Program-made: the position numbers and the translations under genes
Part shown: in pieces, positions 30,301-39,744 of the stretch
Numbering within the stretch: position 1 is the stretch's first letter
How the letters are laid out: each line of letters starts with the position of its first letter
Origin: Prolixibacteraceae bacterium
GTDB taxonomy: Bacteria > Bacteroidota > Bacteroidia > Bacteroidales > Prolixibacteraceae
DNA: 64,000 nt
Direction: 5' to 3'
Assembly (NCBI GenBank): GCA_019720755.1
Contig: CP081303.1
Span: 2,790,001-2,854,000, forward strand
Notes under the pieces: model-generated
The model's database searches: none
What the model saw: only the letters and a program-made list of their open reading frames with translations
What the model was told of the DNA's origin: nothing

Positions 30301-31677
30301 ATGAAAAGACTATATATATATATCATCGGCTTAATTTGCGGATTTACATTTGAAGCACAAGCACAGAATGCTACACTATTTAATTTAGATGGTCCAAATT
30401 CAATGGATGTCAATCCTGCCTATAAATTAGATAGTAGATCAACATTTTTTACGTTACCAGTACTTAATTATACAGATATTCAGTTCACTACAGGAAATCT
30501 AAATTTTTCTAATATTACAACCCAAACGGATGGAAAGAATATTATTGATTTTGATCTTATCCAACAAAATATGGGAGATAAAGAAATCATTTCATTAAAT
30601 ACAGAGATTGGTCTGTTTGGTATTGGAATCAAGAGTAGAAATAGTTACTATTCCTTTCAAGTGAAGGAGAAAGCAATGGGTTACTTTCAATTTGAACCAG
30701 GGTTGGCTAAATTAATCACTGAAGGTACTTCTATTGTCTACAATAACGACATTCCTCAAAAGTTCACAGATATAAATACGGGTAATATTGGTATTAACAT
30801 GGTTCACTACCGTGAATTTTCCCTTGGCTATGACCGTATCATTAATGAAAATATTAATGTTGGAGTAAGAGGAAAATTCCTTTTTGGAATGGCAGGAATA
30901 CAAGGAGATAACTTCAATATTAGAACAAGCTCTAACAACCTTTCGTCAATCGATATATATACTGCGGGGAAAATAAATGTAGCTGCTCCCATCGAATATA
31001 CCATGAAGAAAGATGATAATGGGAAAGAGTATGTAGATGATATCGATACAAACTTCGATAGTGGTTATTTTACCAATACTGAGAATTTTGGTTTTGGAGT
31101 AGATTTAGGTATCACTTATAAGCTTGATTCATGTTGGTCTTTTGGACTAAGCGTCGTAGACCTAGGAGCCATTAGCTTTAAGAATAGTTCCCAAATATAT
31201 CAAGAAGCTCATTATAATTACTCAGGTATTGATGTTTCTAATAGTGTAAATAACAACAACGAAAATTATCAAGATTTAGAAGATGCATCTGATAATTTAG
31301 TAGATGAAATTAAGGAGTCGTTTAGAGTCAGAAAAAGAGGAGACAATTTCTCTATGACACTTCCAATGAAGCTATTTGTCACTTCTACTTATCGTCATAA
31401 TAAATGGTTGTCTGCAGGATTTTTAGGAAAATACCAATCCTTTAACGATATTTCTGAGACTATGATGCAGCTATCTACAACCATTAGTTGTAAACCATTA
31501 CAATTCACGACAAACTACTCCTATTCAAACCTCTCAGGTAGTATGATTGGAATGGGTGGATCTCTTAAACTTGGTGTATTCCAAATATATGCCGTGACTG
31601 ATAATATTTTGACCTATATCAATCCTAAGAAGGCGAGATTAGGATCTGTTCGTTTAGGAATGAATTTTATTCTATAG
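30301..31677 (+). CDS. DUF5723-family outer-membrane protein, copy 1
   Basis: A 458-residue protein with a signal peptide ending in AQAQ. The N-terminal NPAYKLDSRSTFFTLPVLN segment and the HYREFSLGYDRIINENINVGVRGKFLFG block are typical of DUF5723 proteins, which are predicted outer-membrane barrels. It ends in an aromatic-alternating strand (SVRLGMNFIL). It is the partner of the preceding lipoprotein in an evident two-gene operon. The same pair recurs in inverted orientation at 39745-42815. The function is unknown. Confidence 0.8.
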   Translation: MKRLYIYIIGLICGFTFEAQAQNATLFNLDGPNSMDVNPAYKLDSRSTFFTLPVLNYTDIQFTTGNLNFSNITTQTDGKNIIDFDLIQQNMGDKEIISLNTEIGLFGIGIKSRNSYYSFQVKEKAMGYFQFEPGLAKLITEGTSIVYNNDIPQKFTDINTGNIGINMVHYREFSLGYDRIINENINVGVRGKFLFGMAGIQGDNFNIRTSSNNLSSIDIYTAGKINVAAPIEYTMKKDDNGKEYVDDIDTNFDSGYFTNTENFGFGVDLGITYKLDSCWSFGLSVVDLGAISFKNSSQIYQEAHYNYSGIDVSNSVNNNNENYQDLEDASDNLVDEIKESFRVRKRGDNFSMTLPMKLFVTSTYRHNKWLSAGFLGKYQSFNDISETMMQLSTTISCKPLQFTTNYSYSNLSGSMIGMGGSLKLGVFQIYAVTDNILTYINPKKARLGSVRLGMNFIL

Positions 31678-31685
31678 TTTTCAAA

Positions 31686-31717
31686 CAAGAGGGTGACTAA
31701 GGTGCCCTCCTGTTTTT
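31686..31717 (+). terminator. Terminator after DUF5723 copy 1
   Basis: GAGGG / CCCTC arms with extra pairing inside, followed by TGTTTTT on the plus strand. It lies between convergent genes. Confidence 0.65.
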
Positions 31718-31723
31718 CTCCCC

Positions 31724-33073
31724 TCAATTCTTCTTAAGAAAAAATAGACACAGTGCATTGACTGTAAATGCAGATACGATTATCCAATTACCCCAACTAT
31801 GCCCCATTAAAACTGCAACCTTTCCTATCAATGCAACAGAACCACCAAGTATCATTGCAACCATAGGATTACCTTTTGGCTTCTGTTTTAAGTATAATAC
31901 GGCCAATACAGGGATGATGAATGCTCCTGAATAGAAAGATAGTGCAGTCAATAACATCTTAATAATAGAACCAATTTTAAGGGCAATTAATGTAGCAATA
32001 AGTCCTAGAAGGACTATGATGATTCTTGTACGTCTTAATGAAGATAGATCATCACTCTTCCTTATATCCATTAAGATGATAGATGCTGACAACAAAGTTG
32101 TATCAGCAGAAGATAATACCGCACTTAATAGAGACAAAGAACACAAGATAAAAATGGTTTCTGGTGCATATCCCTTTACAAATGCCATAAAATTAATTCC
32201 ATTGCTATAAACAGGCATATTCAATCCATTAATGTACATGCCAACATAACATAAAACAAATGATAAGGGCAGCAAGAGAATCGCGACATTACGCACAGAA
32301 TGCATTGCAACTTTCGATGAGGAGGACGAAAATATTCTGGTGTATATATCAGGACCTACTAAAAAAGTGGTGGAATAGGTCAATATCAAAATAAAAAGAT
32401 CCCCTACACCAAAGGAAGAATTAAAGGGGAACGATTGCTGTAAAGGCTCTACGTGTTCAAAACCGTCTTTAAAAAGAAGAACTGCGGTGAAAACAAACAG
32501 ACCGATATAGATAAAAACAGATTGTATTTTATCTGTCTTTATAATGGAAACTTGTCCTCCAAGAACAGTATAAGTAATCAAAACAAAACCTGCAATATAT
32601 ACACAGTTTTCATAAGAGGTTCCGGTTAAGGTGACCAAGATTTTTGCTGCTCCGATTATCTGTGCTGCAACGATCCCAACCCAAGCAATCGGAATTATAG
32701 CGGAAGAGATAAATTTAGCTTGATTTCCATAATAAGAACCTATTAATTGTGGTAACGTCAATTTTTGTTTATTATATATCTCCTCAACCTTAGGCACTAA
32801 AACCCATAGCCCTAAAGAGGCAGAGAAGAGAAACCATAAGGCTGCCCATCCTTGTGTAACAGTTAAATTAAGAGTCCCAAGAATTGCAGAACTACCAACA
32901 ACAGTAGCCAATAAACTGCCTGTTATATCTACTTCCGTACCTTTTCTGCCTGCAACAATGAAATCATTAGAATTTTTAATTCTAAAATGAGATCGAAAAC
33001 CTAAAGCAAAAAGCAGGAGTATGTATAGGCAAATTATAATATATAGAACCATAAAAGTAATTTGTATAAACAA
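31724..33073 (-). CDS. Sodium:solute symporter family protein
   Basis: A 449-residue inner-membrane protein with about 12-13 hydrophobic spans. The N-terminal sequence FRIKNSNDFIVAGRKGTEVDITGSLLATVVGSSAILG matches the first helices of the SSS family, and the central TYTVLGGQVSIIKTDKIQSVFIYIG is the family's conserved GGxxxVxxTDxxQ segment. These proteins couple Na+ entry to uptake of a small solute. The substrate cannot be told from sequence. It is monocistronic and convergent with DUF5723 copy 1. Confidence 0.88.
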   Translation of the reverse strand: MFIQITFMVLYIIICLYILLLFALGFRSHFRIKNSNDFIVAGRKGTEVDITGSLLATVVGSSAILGTLNLTVTQGWAALWFLFSASLGLWVLVPKVEEIYNKQKLTLPQLIGSYYGNQAKFISSAIIPIAWVGIVAAQIIGAAKILVTLTGTSYENCVYIAGFVLITYTVLGGQVSIIKTDKIQSVFIYIGLFVFTAVLLFKDGFEHVEPLQQSFPFNSSFGVGDLFILILTYSTTFLVGPDIYTRIFSSSSSKVAMHSVRNVAILLLPLSFVLCYVGMYINGLNMPVYSNGINFMAFVKGYAPETIFILCSLSLLSAVLSSADTTLLSASIILMDIRKSDDLSSLRRTRIIIVLLGLIATLIALKIGSIIKMLLTALSFYSGAFIIPVLAVLYLKQKPKGNPMVAMILGGSVALIGKVAVLMGHSWGNWIIVSAFTVNALCLFFLKKN

Positions 33074-33505
33074 TATTCATTGTGACAAAGATAGAACAAT
33101 CTTATCTTTTTAAATCAAAACGAACATGGATGATTACGAGTTCAACAGAAATCTTTATACTAAACAATAGACAATTATTAAGAAAAACTTATTCCATCAT
33201 ATTTTTTTAAAGTATTTATGATTCAATCATTATGAACAAATATATACAAGAGAATATTAATACTTAAAAAAGCAATTAATTGTGAATATTTATGAAAAAC
33301 AAAAAAAGAAATTTACAATTCGTAAGAGATTAATAATCTTCTCACTAGAGAGGAGAAACAGCCAAACATCTTGCACAAAACATGCGACATTTTCTAGATA
33401 TGAAAAAAGAAATAATATAGGGAGAAAATAGACTATAAAAATATAACTTATTGATTATTCGGCGAAAGAGAGTTGCTCAACCATGCTTAATTAATTATAT
33501 TTTAC
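33074..33505. other. Gene-free stretch before the orphan RNA promoter
   Basis: About 430 AT-rich bases without a credible gene or a clear structure. It presumably contains the promoter of the minus-strand symporter. Only the right edge, from 33506, shows a recognisable signal. Confidence 0.4.
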
Positions 33506-33536
33506 TTTGGTTGTTATAAATAAATACATATATTTG
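33506..33536 (+). promoter_or_regulatory. Bacteroidota-type promoter of an orphan small RNA
   Basis: TTTG at 33506-33509, a 19-nt spacer and TATATTTG at 33529-33536 match the phylum consensus TTTG-N19/20-TAnnTTTG exactly. The expected transcription start is about 33541-33545. No protein-coding frame follows on this strand before the terminator at 33607-33643. Confidence 0.75.
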
Positions 33537-33540
33537 TAGT

Positions 33541-33643
33541 ACTTGAATTTAAGGGTAATTCTTTATGAATTCAAGGATTTGAGGTTAAATAATTTTTGTT
33601 GGTGGGAAGCAAGGATATTAATTATCCTTGCTTACTTTTTTTT
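33541..33643 (+). ncRNA. Candidate orphan small RNA, about 100 nt
   Basis: A discrete unit bounded by a consensus promoter and a strong terminator, with no open frame of useful length. The first hairpin has arms CTTGAATT / AATTCAAG around an 18-nt loop. A single-stranded TGAGGTTAAATAATTTTTGTT-like region follows, then the terminator hairpin. It matches no RNA family I recognise. It ends 44 bp from the 3' end of the convergent rubrerythrin gene. The start is inferred from the promoter. Confidence 0.6.
33607..33643 (+). terminator. Terminator of the orphan small RNA
   Basis: A perfect 11-bp stem AAGCAAGGATA / TATCCTTGCTT with a 5-nt loop, followed by AC and eight T. Confidence 0.88.
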
Positions 33644-33686
33644 ATATCCTAAAGGTATTAACCGATTAATTAAGAATTAGTACCCA

Positions 33687-34262
33687 TTAATAGTTATCCG
33701 CTTTAGGCTCAAAATAACTTTGTGGATGTAGACAAGTAGGACATGCTTTAGGAGCATTTTTACCAATATGTACATGTCCACAGTGGCGACAAACCCAAAC
33801 AGTTTCTTCTTCACGAGCAAAGACTTCTTCTTTCTCAAGTCTCTCAATTAGCTTACGATATCTCTTTTCGTGTTCTGCCTCAACCTTAGCAACATTTCTA
33901 AAACAAGCTGCAATCGCTTTGAAACCCTCTTCCTCAGCAATATCAGCAAAAGTTGGATAAAGATCAGTCCACTCTTCATTCTCTCCATTAGCAGCTTCGT
34001 ATAGATTCTGAACAGTAGTACCAACGATTCCTGCTGGATAAGTCGCAGTAATTTCTACTTCGCCTCCTTCTAGAAAAGAGAAGAATCTCTTTGCATGAAC
34101 CTGCTCATTATAAGCGGTCTCTTCAAAAATAGCAGCAATCTGCTCATACCCCTCTTTTCTTGCTTGCTTAGCAAAGAAAGTATAACGATTACGAGCTTGT
34201 GACTCTCCAGCAAATGATTTCAGTAGATTTTGTTCTGTCTTTGTTCCTTTGATGCTTTTCAT
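33687..34262 (-). CDS. Rubrerythrin
   Basis: I use the start at 34262 ([21 protein letters not shown]), giving 191 residues; the 17 residues upstream in the open frame are not part of the family. The N-terminal ferritin-like di-iron domain has Glu20 and the [10 protein letters not shown] motif (Glu53, His56), with a second set in the DIAEEEGF and VEAEHEKRY helices. The C-terminal rubredoxin domain binds one iron through Cys158, Cys161, Cys174 and Cys177. The protein reduces hydrogen peroxide in the cytoplasm of anaerobes. It is separate from hydE, which starts its own transcript. Confidence 0.96.
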   Translation of the reverse strand: MKSIKGTKTEQNLLKSFAGESQARNRYTFFAKQARKEGYEQIAAIFEETAYNEQVHAKRFFSFLEGGEVEITATYPAGIVGTTVQNLYEAANGENEEWTDLYPTFADIAEEEGFKAIAACFRNVAKVEAEHEKRYRKLIERLEKEEVFAREEETVWVCRHCGHVHIGKNAPKACPTCLHPQSYFEPKADNY

Positions 34263-34334
34263 TACAATCAATTTTAAATTATTTATATAATAGAGAACAG
34301 TAATAATAGTCAATAGTTTTTTTTATTATGTAAT

Positions 34335-35399
34335 TTAGATTCGTTCAAAGAAATGAGGGGAATCACCATACTCCCCAAAACCGATATCCCTATGAACCAT
34401 AGACAATCGGGCTTCAAGACAACCTTTACATTCCCAAGCCTCTTCATCAATACAAGGTTTATTAGGATATAACTGATAATCAGCTCTTGACTTTTGTGGT
34501 GTGACATTAGGCATAATAATATTGGCACCTGCTCTAACTGCTTTCTCTCTTCCCATTGGATCTATTGCTTGTAAAGAGGTCGCAGCTGCGATATTGATAG
34601 TAGGCATCAACAATCTTAAAGAAGTAATCATTCTTAAAGAAAGGTCAAAACGATGCTTAAGATCATCGGAGGTCTCTTTTTTATCAAACAAAGGAGTATT
34701 AGGATGAGAAATAAAGGGCCCCATACCAACCATATCTATATCAAACGTTTTATAAAAAACAAGGTCATTCACCAAGTCATCAACTGATTGAAATGGAGCA
34801 CCTATTAACACTCCTGTTCCCACTTGATAACCAATCTCTTTGAGAGAATATAGGGTACTTAATCGATTATCATAATCGTGTAAGGCATTATTCGGATGCC
34901 ATTTATAATAGAGTTCCCTGTTCGATGTTTCAATACGAAGAAGATATCGATGGGCTCCATAATCAAACCACTTTTGAAGCGTCTCTTTAGACTGCTCACC
35001 TAAAGATAGTGTAATCCCTAAATGGTCTTTATATCGAGATTTGGCCTCTATTATAATCTCCGAGATCTTGTCTACAAATTGGATATCTGTACGCTCTCCT
35101 GCTTGAATCACGATAGAGCCATAGTTTTGTTCGTACGCAACATCAATGGCAGATAGAACATCTGAAACAGACAGTTCATAACGATGTGCTTCAGTATTCC
35201 CTTTGCGAATACCACAGTAATAACAATCCTTCACACAGTAATTAGATAGTTCTATTAACCCTCTGAAATAGACTTTATCACCTACATTATCTAAAGTAAC
35301 TTTTTCGACTTTAGACAAGAGCTCTATATACTCCTTTTCATCAGTAATGAGGTAGCTTTTTAAAAGATCTTTTATATCATTATTATTATCGCTCAACAT
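34335..35399 (-). CDS. hydE: [FeFe]-hydrogenase H-cluster radical SAM maturase HydE
   Basis: Starting at 35399 (MLSDNNNDIKDLLKSYLITD), the protein has 354 residues, the normal HydE length. The open frame extends upstream to 35477, but a TATCTTTG promoter box lies inside that extension. The radical SAM cluster motif is C-x3-C-x2-C (Cys55, Cys59, Cys62), followed by GIRKGN, as in HydE. IVIQAGERTD and the C-terminal ANIIMPNVTPQKSRADYQLYP also match. HydE helps build the dithiomethylamine-bridged subcluster of [FeFe] hydrogenase. HydF, HydG and a hydrogenase are not in the window, so they must lie elsewhere or be absent. Confidence 0.88.
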   Translation of the reverse strand: MLSDNNNDIKDLLKSYLITDEKEYIELLSKVEKVTLDNVGDKVYFRGLIELSNYCVKDCYYCGIRKGNTEAHRYELSVSDVLSAIDVAYEQNYGSIVIQAGERTDIQFVDKISEIIIEAKSRYKDHLGITLSLGEQSKETLQKWFDYGAHRYLLRIETSNRELYYKWHPNNALHDYDNRLSTLYSLKEIGYQVGTGVLIGAPFQSVDDLVNDLVFYKTFDIDMVGMGPFISHPNTPLFDKKETSDDLKHRFDLSLRMITSLRLLMPTINIAAATSLQAIDPMGREKAVRAGANIIMPNVTPQKSRADYQLYPNKPCIDEEAWECKGCLEARLSMVHRDIGFGEYGDSPHFFERI

Positions 35400-35428
35400 A
35401 CTATCAATTCTATGGTGATTATACACCT

Positions 35429-35436
35429 CAAAGATA
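35429..35436 (-). promoter_or_regulatory. Putative -7 box of hydE
   Basis: The minus strand reads TATCTTTG, matching TAnnTTTG, 30 bp before the preferred hydE start. No perfect TTTG lies at the -33 distance, so only half of the promoter is supported. It argues against the longer 35477 start. Confidence 0.45.
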
Positions 35437-35609
35437 GTATTTAAATAATAAATGAATTGTCTATAAATGTTATACAAAAAAGAGAATATAAAAATTTAAC
35501 ATCATCTATCCCATGGATTACATTTTATTAATTGTACATTTAATTGAATTAAAAAGTAAAAGTTTTATTCAAAAACCCTATTTTTGTCACTTATTTTGAA
35601 GAGGACGAA

Positions 35610-36791
35610 ATGAAGAAAAAAGTTGTAGTCGGTTTATCAGGTGGTGTAGATTCAAGTGTCGCAGCTTATCTGCTCAAAAAGGATGGTTATGAAGTCATTG
35701 GTGTATTCATGATCAATTACAAAGATACTGTTGGTACTTTAACTAGTAGTTGCACATGGGAGGACGATGTTGAATTTGCTTCAATGATTGCAAAAAAACT
35801 AGAGATTCCATTTCATGTGGTCGATCTCTCAGAACACTACAAAGAAAGAGTTATCGATTATATGTTCAGTGAGTATGAAGCTGGAAGAACTCCTAACCCA
35901 GATGTACTTTGTAACAGAGAGATGAAGTTTGATGTATTTCTTGATAAAGCACTCGAACTCGGGGCAGATTACGTAGCCACTGGACACTACTGTCAGAAAT
36001 CTACCATCGATAAAGATGGACAAGAATATTCACAACTCATAGCTGGAGCTGATGGAAATAAAGATCAAAGTTATTTCCTATGCCAGCTTTCACAAGATCA
36101 GCTAAATAAAACTCTTTTTCCTATAGGCCATTTAGAGAAGCCTGTGGTAAGAGAGATAGCTAGAGAAGCAAAACTTATCACTGCTGAAAGAAAAGATTCT
36201 CAAGGTATCTGTTTTGTTGGAAAAGTAGACCTTCCAACATTCTTACAACAAAAACTTGAACCTAAAAAAGGGAATGTCATTGAAATTCCGAATACGTTCA
36301 GTGCAAAGAAAAGAGACTTTCCAATTGAAAAAGAGTCTTTCAATAAACATTGTTTTGAATATCCTTATAAACCTTGGAACGGAAAGGTTATAGGAGAACA
36401 CAATGGAGCTCATTTCTATACTATTGGACAAAGAAAAGGATTGAATATTGGAGGATATAAAGAGCCTCTATTTATCATTGGAACTGACGTTAAAAGAAAT
36501 ATTGTATATGTAGGAGAAGGGAAAAAACACGCTGGACTCTACAGACAAGGCCTATTTATAGAACACACCGACATGCATTGGATACGTCCAGACCTAAAGC
36601 TATTTGTTGGATCAGAACAGAGAATGGACTTCAGAATTCGATATCGTCAACCTCTTGAGAAAGGGACAATGTATGTGGAAGAAGAGGGAGTATATGTTCT
36701 TTTTGACAATCCACAAAGAGGTATCACTCCTGGTCAATTTGCAGCTTGGTATGTAAATGACGAACTCATTGGTTCTGGGGTTATTAAATAA
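35610..36791 (+). CDS. mnmA: tRNA 2-thiouridine(34) synthase MnmA
   Basis: A 393-residue ATP-dependent sulfurtransferase that thiolates U34 of tRNA-Lys, -Glu and -Gln. The PP-loop SGGVDSS is at residues 10-16. The catalytic cysteines are Cys101 (VLCNREMKF) and Cys201 (SQGICFVGK). The C-terminal beta-barrel domain (HFYTIGQRKGLNIGG, then FDNPQRGITPGQFAAWY) is complete. The sequence is somewhat longer than E. coli MnmA because of an insert around residues 225-250. A TATTTTTG -7-like box lies at 35579-35586. Confidence 0.95.
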   Translation: MKKKVVVGLSGGVDSSVAAYLLKKDGYEVIGVFMINYKDTVGTLTSSCTWEDDVEFASMIAKKLEIPFHVVDLSEHYKERVIDYMFSEYEAGRTPNPDVLCNREMKFDVFLDKALELGADYVATGHYCQKSTIDKDGQEYSQLIAGADGNKDQSYFLCQLSQDQLNKTLFPIGHLEKPVVREIAREAKLITAERKDSQGICFVGKVDLPTFLQQKLEPKKGNVIEIPNTFSAKKRDFPIEKESFNKHCFEYPYKPWNGKVIGEHNGAHFYTIGQRKGLNIGGYKEPLFIIGTDVKRNIVYVGEGKKHAGLYRQGLFIEHTDMHWIRPDLKLFVGSEQRMDFRIRYRQPLEKGTMYVEEEGVYVLFDNPQRGITPGQFAAWYVNDELIGSGVIK

Positions 36792-36905
36792 CAAACAATA
36801 TATTGTGTAACATTTTTTTGAACTCTTTATGTATAGAGTTGTTCATAAAAACAAAAACTGGTACTGTTTTTGACTAATCGTGAGCAACACTAAATATACA
36901 TATTC

Positions 36906-37946
36906 ATGAAGAAACTTTATTTATGTTTGATATTTGCATGCATTACATGGACTAATGTTTTTGCACAAGAGAAAAAAGAGAATGACCAATACCCATATAG
37001 CTTACCTATATGGGGAGATAAAGCATACGAAAGAGGAATTGATCTACCGTTACCCATCGGTATTGGAATCAATTATGTTTACAATGAGATGTACCTTGAT
37101 ATCACAGAGTTTGGCATGTCAGTCAATGGTTTAGATATGTCACCATGGCTCAATAAAGAGACTCTTGGTTTTCAACAAACAATGGCTTCATCCAATGGTA
37201 TTAATCTTAGGATTGATGCATGGGTTTTACCATTTATCAATGTGTATGGTCTCTTTTCTCAGAATTCAGGTAGTACAGCGGTAAGCTTAAAACCTGATTT
37301 TTCTAACTTAGGAGCACAAGTCCCTGGTGCCTCGGGTTTGGAATTTCCTCTTTTTTCATCAACAGTTGATTTTGAAGCAACTGCATTAGGATTAGGTGCA
37401 ACTTTAGTGTACGGATATAAGAATTATTTTATTTCTGGAGATATCAACCACAGTTGGACCAATACAGAGCTTCTAACCAATCAAGTAGGAGTACTTACAT
37501 CATCAATTCGAGTAGGACACTCTTGGAAGATGGCAAAACAACGAAGATTTGTATTTTATGTTGGTGCTATGTATCGTGATTTTACCAAAGCTGAAGGAAA
37601 CTCAGGTAGTATTAAATTCAACGAAGCACTTCCAGGGATAGATCAAGCATATGATGAATGGTACAACGGGTTAAGCAGAACGCAAAAAGCAGTTCTAAAC
37701 GGGGTATATAATAGTATTGAAAAAGCTGTATACGATAAGACTGGTGAAGAAGTGAATATCGGGGATGGTAACCTATTTACTAGTGATATCGGTTATAATA
37801 TTGAAAAAGATTTAATACAAAAGACCTCTATCGAATTTGGAGGACAATTTGAAATAAATAGACACTGGGCTTTAAGAGGAGAGTTTGGTATCGCTGATGA
37901 ACTAAAGTTCATTCTATTTGGAATGAACTATCGCTTTGGCTTTTAG
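36906..37946 (+). CDS. Secreted outer-membrane-type protein of unknown function
   Basis: A 346-residue protein with a signal peptide (MKKLYLCLIFACITWTNVFAQ). The mature part has alternating strands and ends with LKFILFGMNYRFGF, a typical outer-membrane C-terminus, so a beta-barrel is likely. Segments such as GIDLPLPIGIGINYVYNEMYLDI, and a loop rich in Ser and Gly near residues 105-150, belong to no family I can name with confidence. It is separated from the following porin-like gene by 82 bp with a hairpin, so the two may or may not be co-transcribed. Confidence 0.65.
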   Translation: MKKLYLCLIFACITWTNVFAQEKKENDQYPYSLPIWGDKAYERGIDLPLPIGIGINYVYNEMYLDITEFGMSVNGLDMSPWLNKETLGFQQTMASSNGINLRIDAWVLPFINVYGLFSQNSGSTAVSLKPDFSNLGAQVPGASGLEFPLFSSTVDFEATALGLGATLVYGYKNYFISGDINHSWTNTELLTNQVGVLTSSIRVGHSWKMAKQRRFVFYVGAMYRDFTKAEGNSGSIKFNEALPGIDQAYDEWYNGLSRTQKAVLNGVYNSIEKAVYDKTGEEVNIGDGNLFTSDIGYNIEKDLIQKTSIEFGGQFEINRHWALRGEFGIADELKFILFGMNYRFGF

Positions 37947-37967
37947 AAAGAGTCCAAGAATAACACA

Positions 37968-38003
37968 AAGGACTGTTCAATATTCATAAATTGAGCAGTT
38001 CTT
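37968..38003 (+). terminator. Hairpin between two outer-membrane protein genes
   Basis: AAGGACTGTTCAA and TTGAGCAGTTCTT form a 13-position stem with two G-T pairs. The T tract that follows is weak, so it may terminate only partly. Confidence 0.5.
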
Positions 38004-38028
38004 ATATTATCTATATTTAACTAAGAAA

Positions 38029-39078
38029 ATGAGAGTAAGAAAATTTTTAATCATCATGGCCATGCTATGCGGGGGGATCGCTGTGGGCCAAGAAAACTTC
38101 AAAGTACCATTTGACAAGATAACCTTTAAAATTGATGGTCGTATTGACTACCAAGGACTAGACAATGAAGGGGATATCTCAAATGTAGATTCTAAGCAAT
38201 TTATAACTTCGAAAGTTGTTTTACAAACAGATATCGATATATATAAAGGGCTTCACTTCTTCTATAGACAGCAATTTCGAAACTATAATGCATCTACTAC
38301 AGATGGACTTGGAGGACAAATTGAAAAACTTGGAATTTCATACGAAAACAACAATTGGAAATTCACCGTTGGTAAACAGTGGTTCAATATTGGATCATAC
38401 GAAGCACTTTACGATCCAAATGATGTATACATCTACAGTGGTGTAAACAACTTCCTTTCTGTTTGGAAAACAGGTATTAATGCTGCCTATAGATTCGATG
38501 GACAAGAATTGGGTGTCCAGGTTGTCAACGGATCAGAATCTATGAATATTGATGGTACATTTAATCAAGAAGACTTCTACTGGAATGTGTATTGGTATGG
38601 AGATCTTGGAGAGGGATTTGTAATGCCATTGGTAAACTTTGCAACAGATATGGATTTTGACAATTTCGGTATTCTATCAGAAGTAGGAGCTCGTTGGAAC
38701 TTCGACAAAATAAAAATCGATACAGATTTTGCCTATGTCAAAAATATGAAAGGACAGACATTAGAAGATGAGACATTCTATTCAATTCCTTTACGATTCT
38801 ATTACGAAGGGAAACACCTCCGCCCTGGAATCAAATACTTCTATGATAACAGAGAGGCTTATGACTCAAAGGGCATGGCTGTAGACGGTAAAAACTATAC
38901 AGGCAACACAATTGAAGGCTTTATAAACTACTACCCTTTCGAAGGAAAAGATTTCAATCTACATGCTGTAGCAGGATATTCTCAATATGACTCTACAATC
39001 AATGATGACGAACAAAGCACATTTAAAGTCCTCGTTGGTATTCGTTTTGGGTTTGATGTTTTTGGAAATAAACACTAG
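38029..39078 (+). CDS. Porin-like outer-membrane protein (phosphate-selective porin O/P-like)
   Basis: A 349-residue protein with a signal peptide ending in AVGQ. The sequence consists of amphipathic strands: DFAYVKNMKGQTLEDETFYSIPLRFYYEGKHLRPGIKYFYDNR is typical of OprO/OprP-like barrels, as are KFTVGKQWFNIGSYEALYDPNDVY and the C-terminal FKVLVGIRFGFDVFGNKH. It would form a diffusion channel in the outer membrane. No phosphate-regulation genes are nearby, so substrate specificity is open. The family assignment is from overall strand pattern and the GKQW-type motif. Confidence 0.68.
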   Translation: MRVRKFLIIMAMLCGGIAVGQENFKVPFDKITFKIDGRIDYQGLDNEGDISNVDSKQFITSKVVLQTDIDIYKGLHFFYRQQFRNYNASTTDGLGGQIEKLGISYENNNWKFTVGKQWFNIGSYEALYDPNDVYIYSGVNNFLSVWKTGINAAYRFDGQELGVQVVNGSESMNIDGTFNQEDFYWNVYWYGDLGEGFVMPLVNFATDMDFDNFGILSEVGARWNFDKIKIDTDFAYVKNMKGQTLEDETFYSIPLRFYYEGKHLRPGIKYFYDNREAYDSKGMAVDGKNYTGNTIEGFINYYPFEGKDFNLHAVAGYSQYDSTINDDEQSTFKVLVGIRFGFDVFGNKH

Positions 39079-39091
39079 TCCCAAAGATATG

Positions 39092-39126
39092 AAAAAGGAG
39101 AAGGTTTATATACAACCTTCTCCTTT
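39092..39126. terminator. Bidirectional terminator between the porin-like gene and the acetyltransferase
   Basis: A perfect 13-bp stem AAAGGAGAAGGTT / AACCTTCTCCTTT. The better T run is on the minus strand, so it mainly ends transcripts from the acetyltransferase side. Confidence 0.75.
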
Positions 39127-39195
39127 CGCTATCTCTAGTGAAACAGGTATTTCCCTCATTAAGGAAACACTTTAAATTAAATCCAATAACTCTTC

Positions 39196-39729
39196 TTAAT
39201 CCTCTAATAGTTTGTCATAACAAACAAAAGGTGTCTCTGTCTTAGCAAAATAGACCTGACCACAATAGCCATAACCTAATCTTTCAAAAAGACGTTGTGC
39301 TGATTTATTTAAAATGTTGGTATCAATTCTTATGTAGTTTGTTCCACTTTCTCTAGCAATATCTTCAGCCTTTTGAAAAAAAGATTCAGCAACACGTTTC
39401 CCTTTGAACTGTTTAGAAATAGCAATACGATGAATACCCCAATATTCGCCACGCTTTTCCCATACAAGCGTATCATATTCAGGAGTATGCTCCATATTAA
39501 TCGCAGCTACACCAGCAATAACATCCCCACACACAGCAACCCATAATTCATTTAAAGAGATATCATTTAAGAAGACATCTTTCGTCGGATAGTTTACACT
39601 CCATTGATAGTTTCCATTTGCATTCATATACTTAACGGCATCCTTTACAATCGCTAAAATATCTGGGATATCCTGACATGAAGCTTTGCGGATTGAAACC
39701 ACTATATTTTCCATATACAAGCTTTTCAA
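39196..39729 (-). CDS. GNAT-family N-acetyltransferase
   Basis: A protein of 177 residues, or 172 if it starts at the second Met (MENIVVSIRKASCQDI), which is the likelier family start. The acetyl-CoA binding motif A is HRIAISKQFKGKRVAESFFQKAEDIARE, with the Q-x2-G-K-R signature. The C-terminal NKSAQRLFERLGYGYCGQVYF is motif B. The substrate is not evident. It sits 15 bp downstream of DUF5723 copy 2, so it may be the third gene of that transcript. Confidence 0.85.
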   Translation of the reverse strand: MKSLYMENIVVSIRKASCQDIPDILAIVKDAVKYMNANGNYQWSVNYPTKDVFLNDISLNELWVAVCGDVIAGVAAINMEHTPEYDTLVWEKRGEYWGIHRIAISKQFKGKRVAESFFQKAEDIARESGTNYIRIDTNILNKSAQRLFERLGYGYCGQVYFAKTETPFVCYDKLLED

Positions 39730-39744
39730 TAATATATATGAGCA

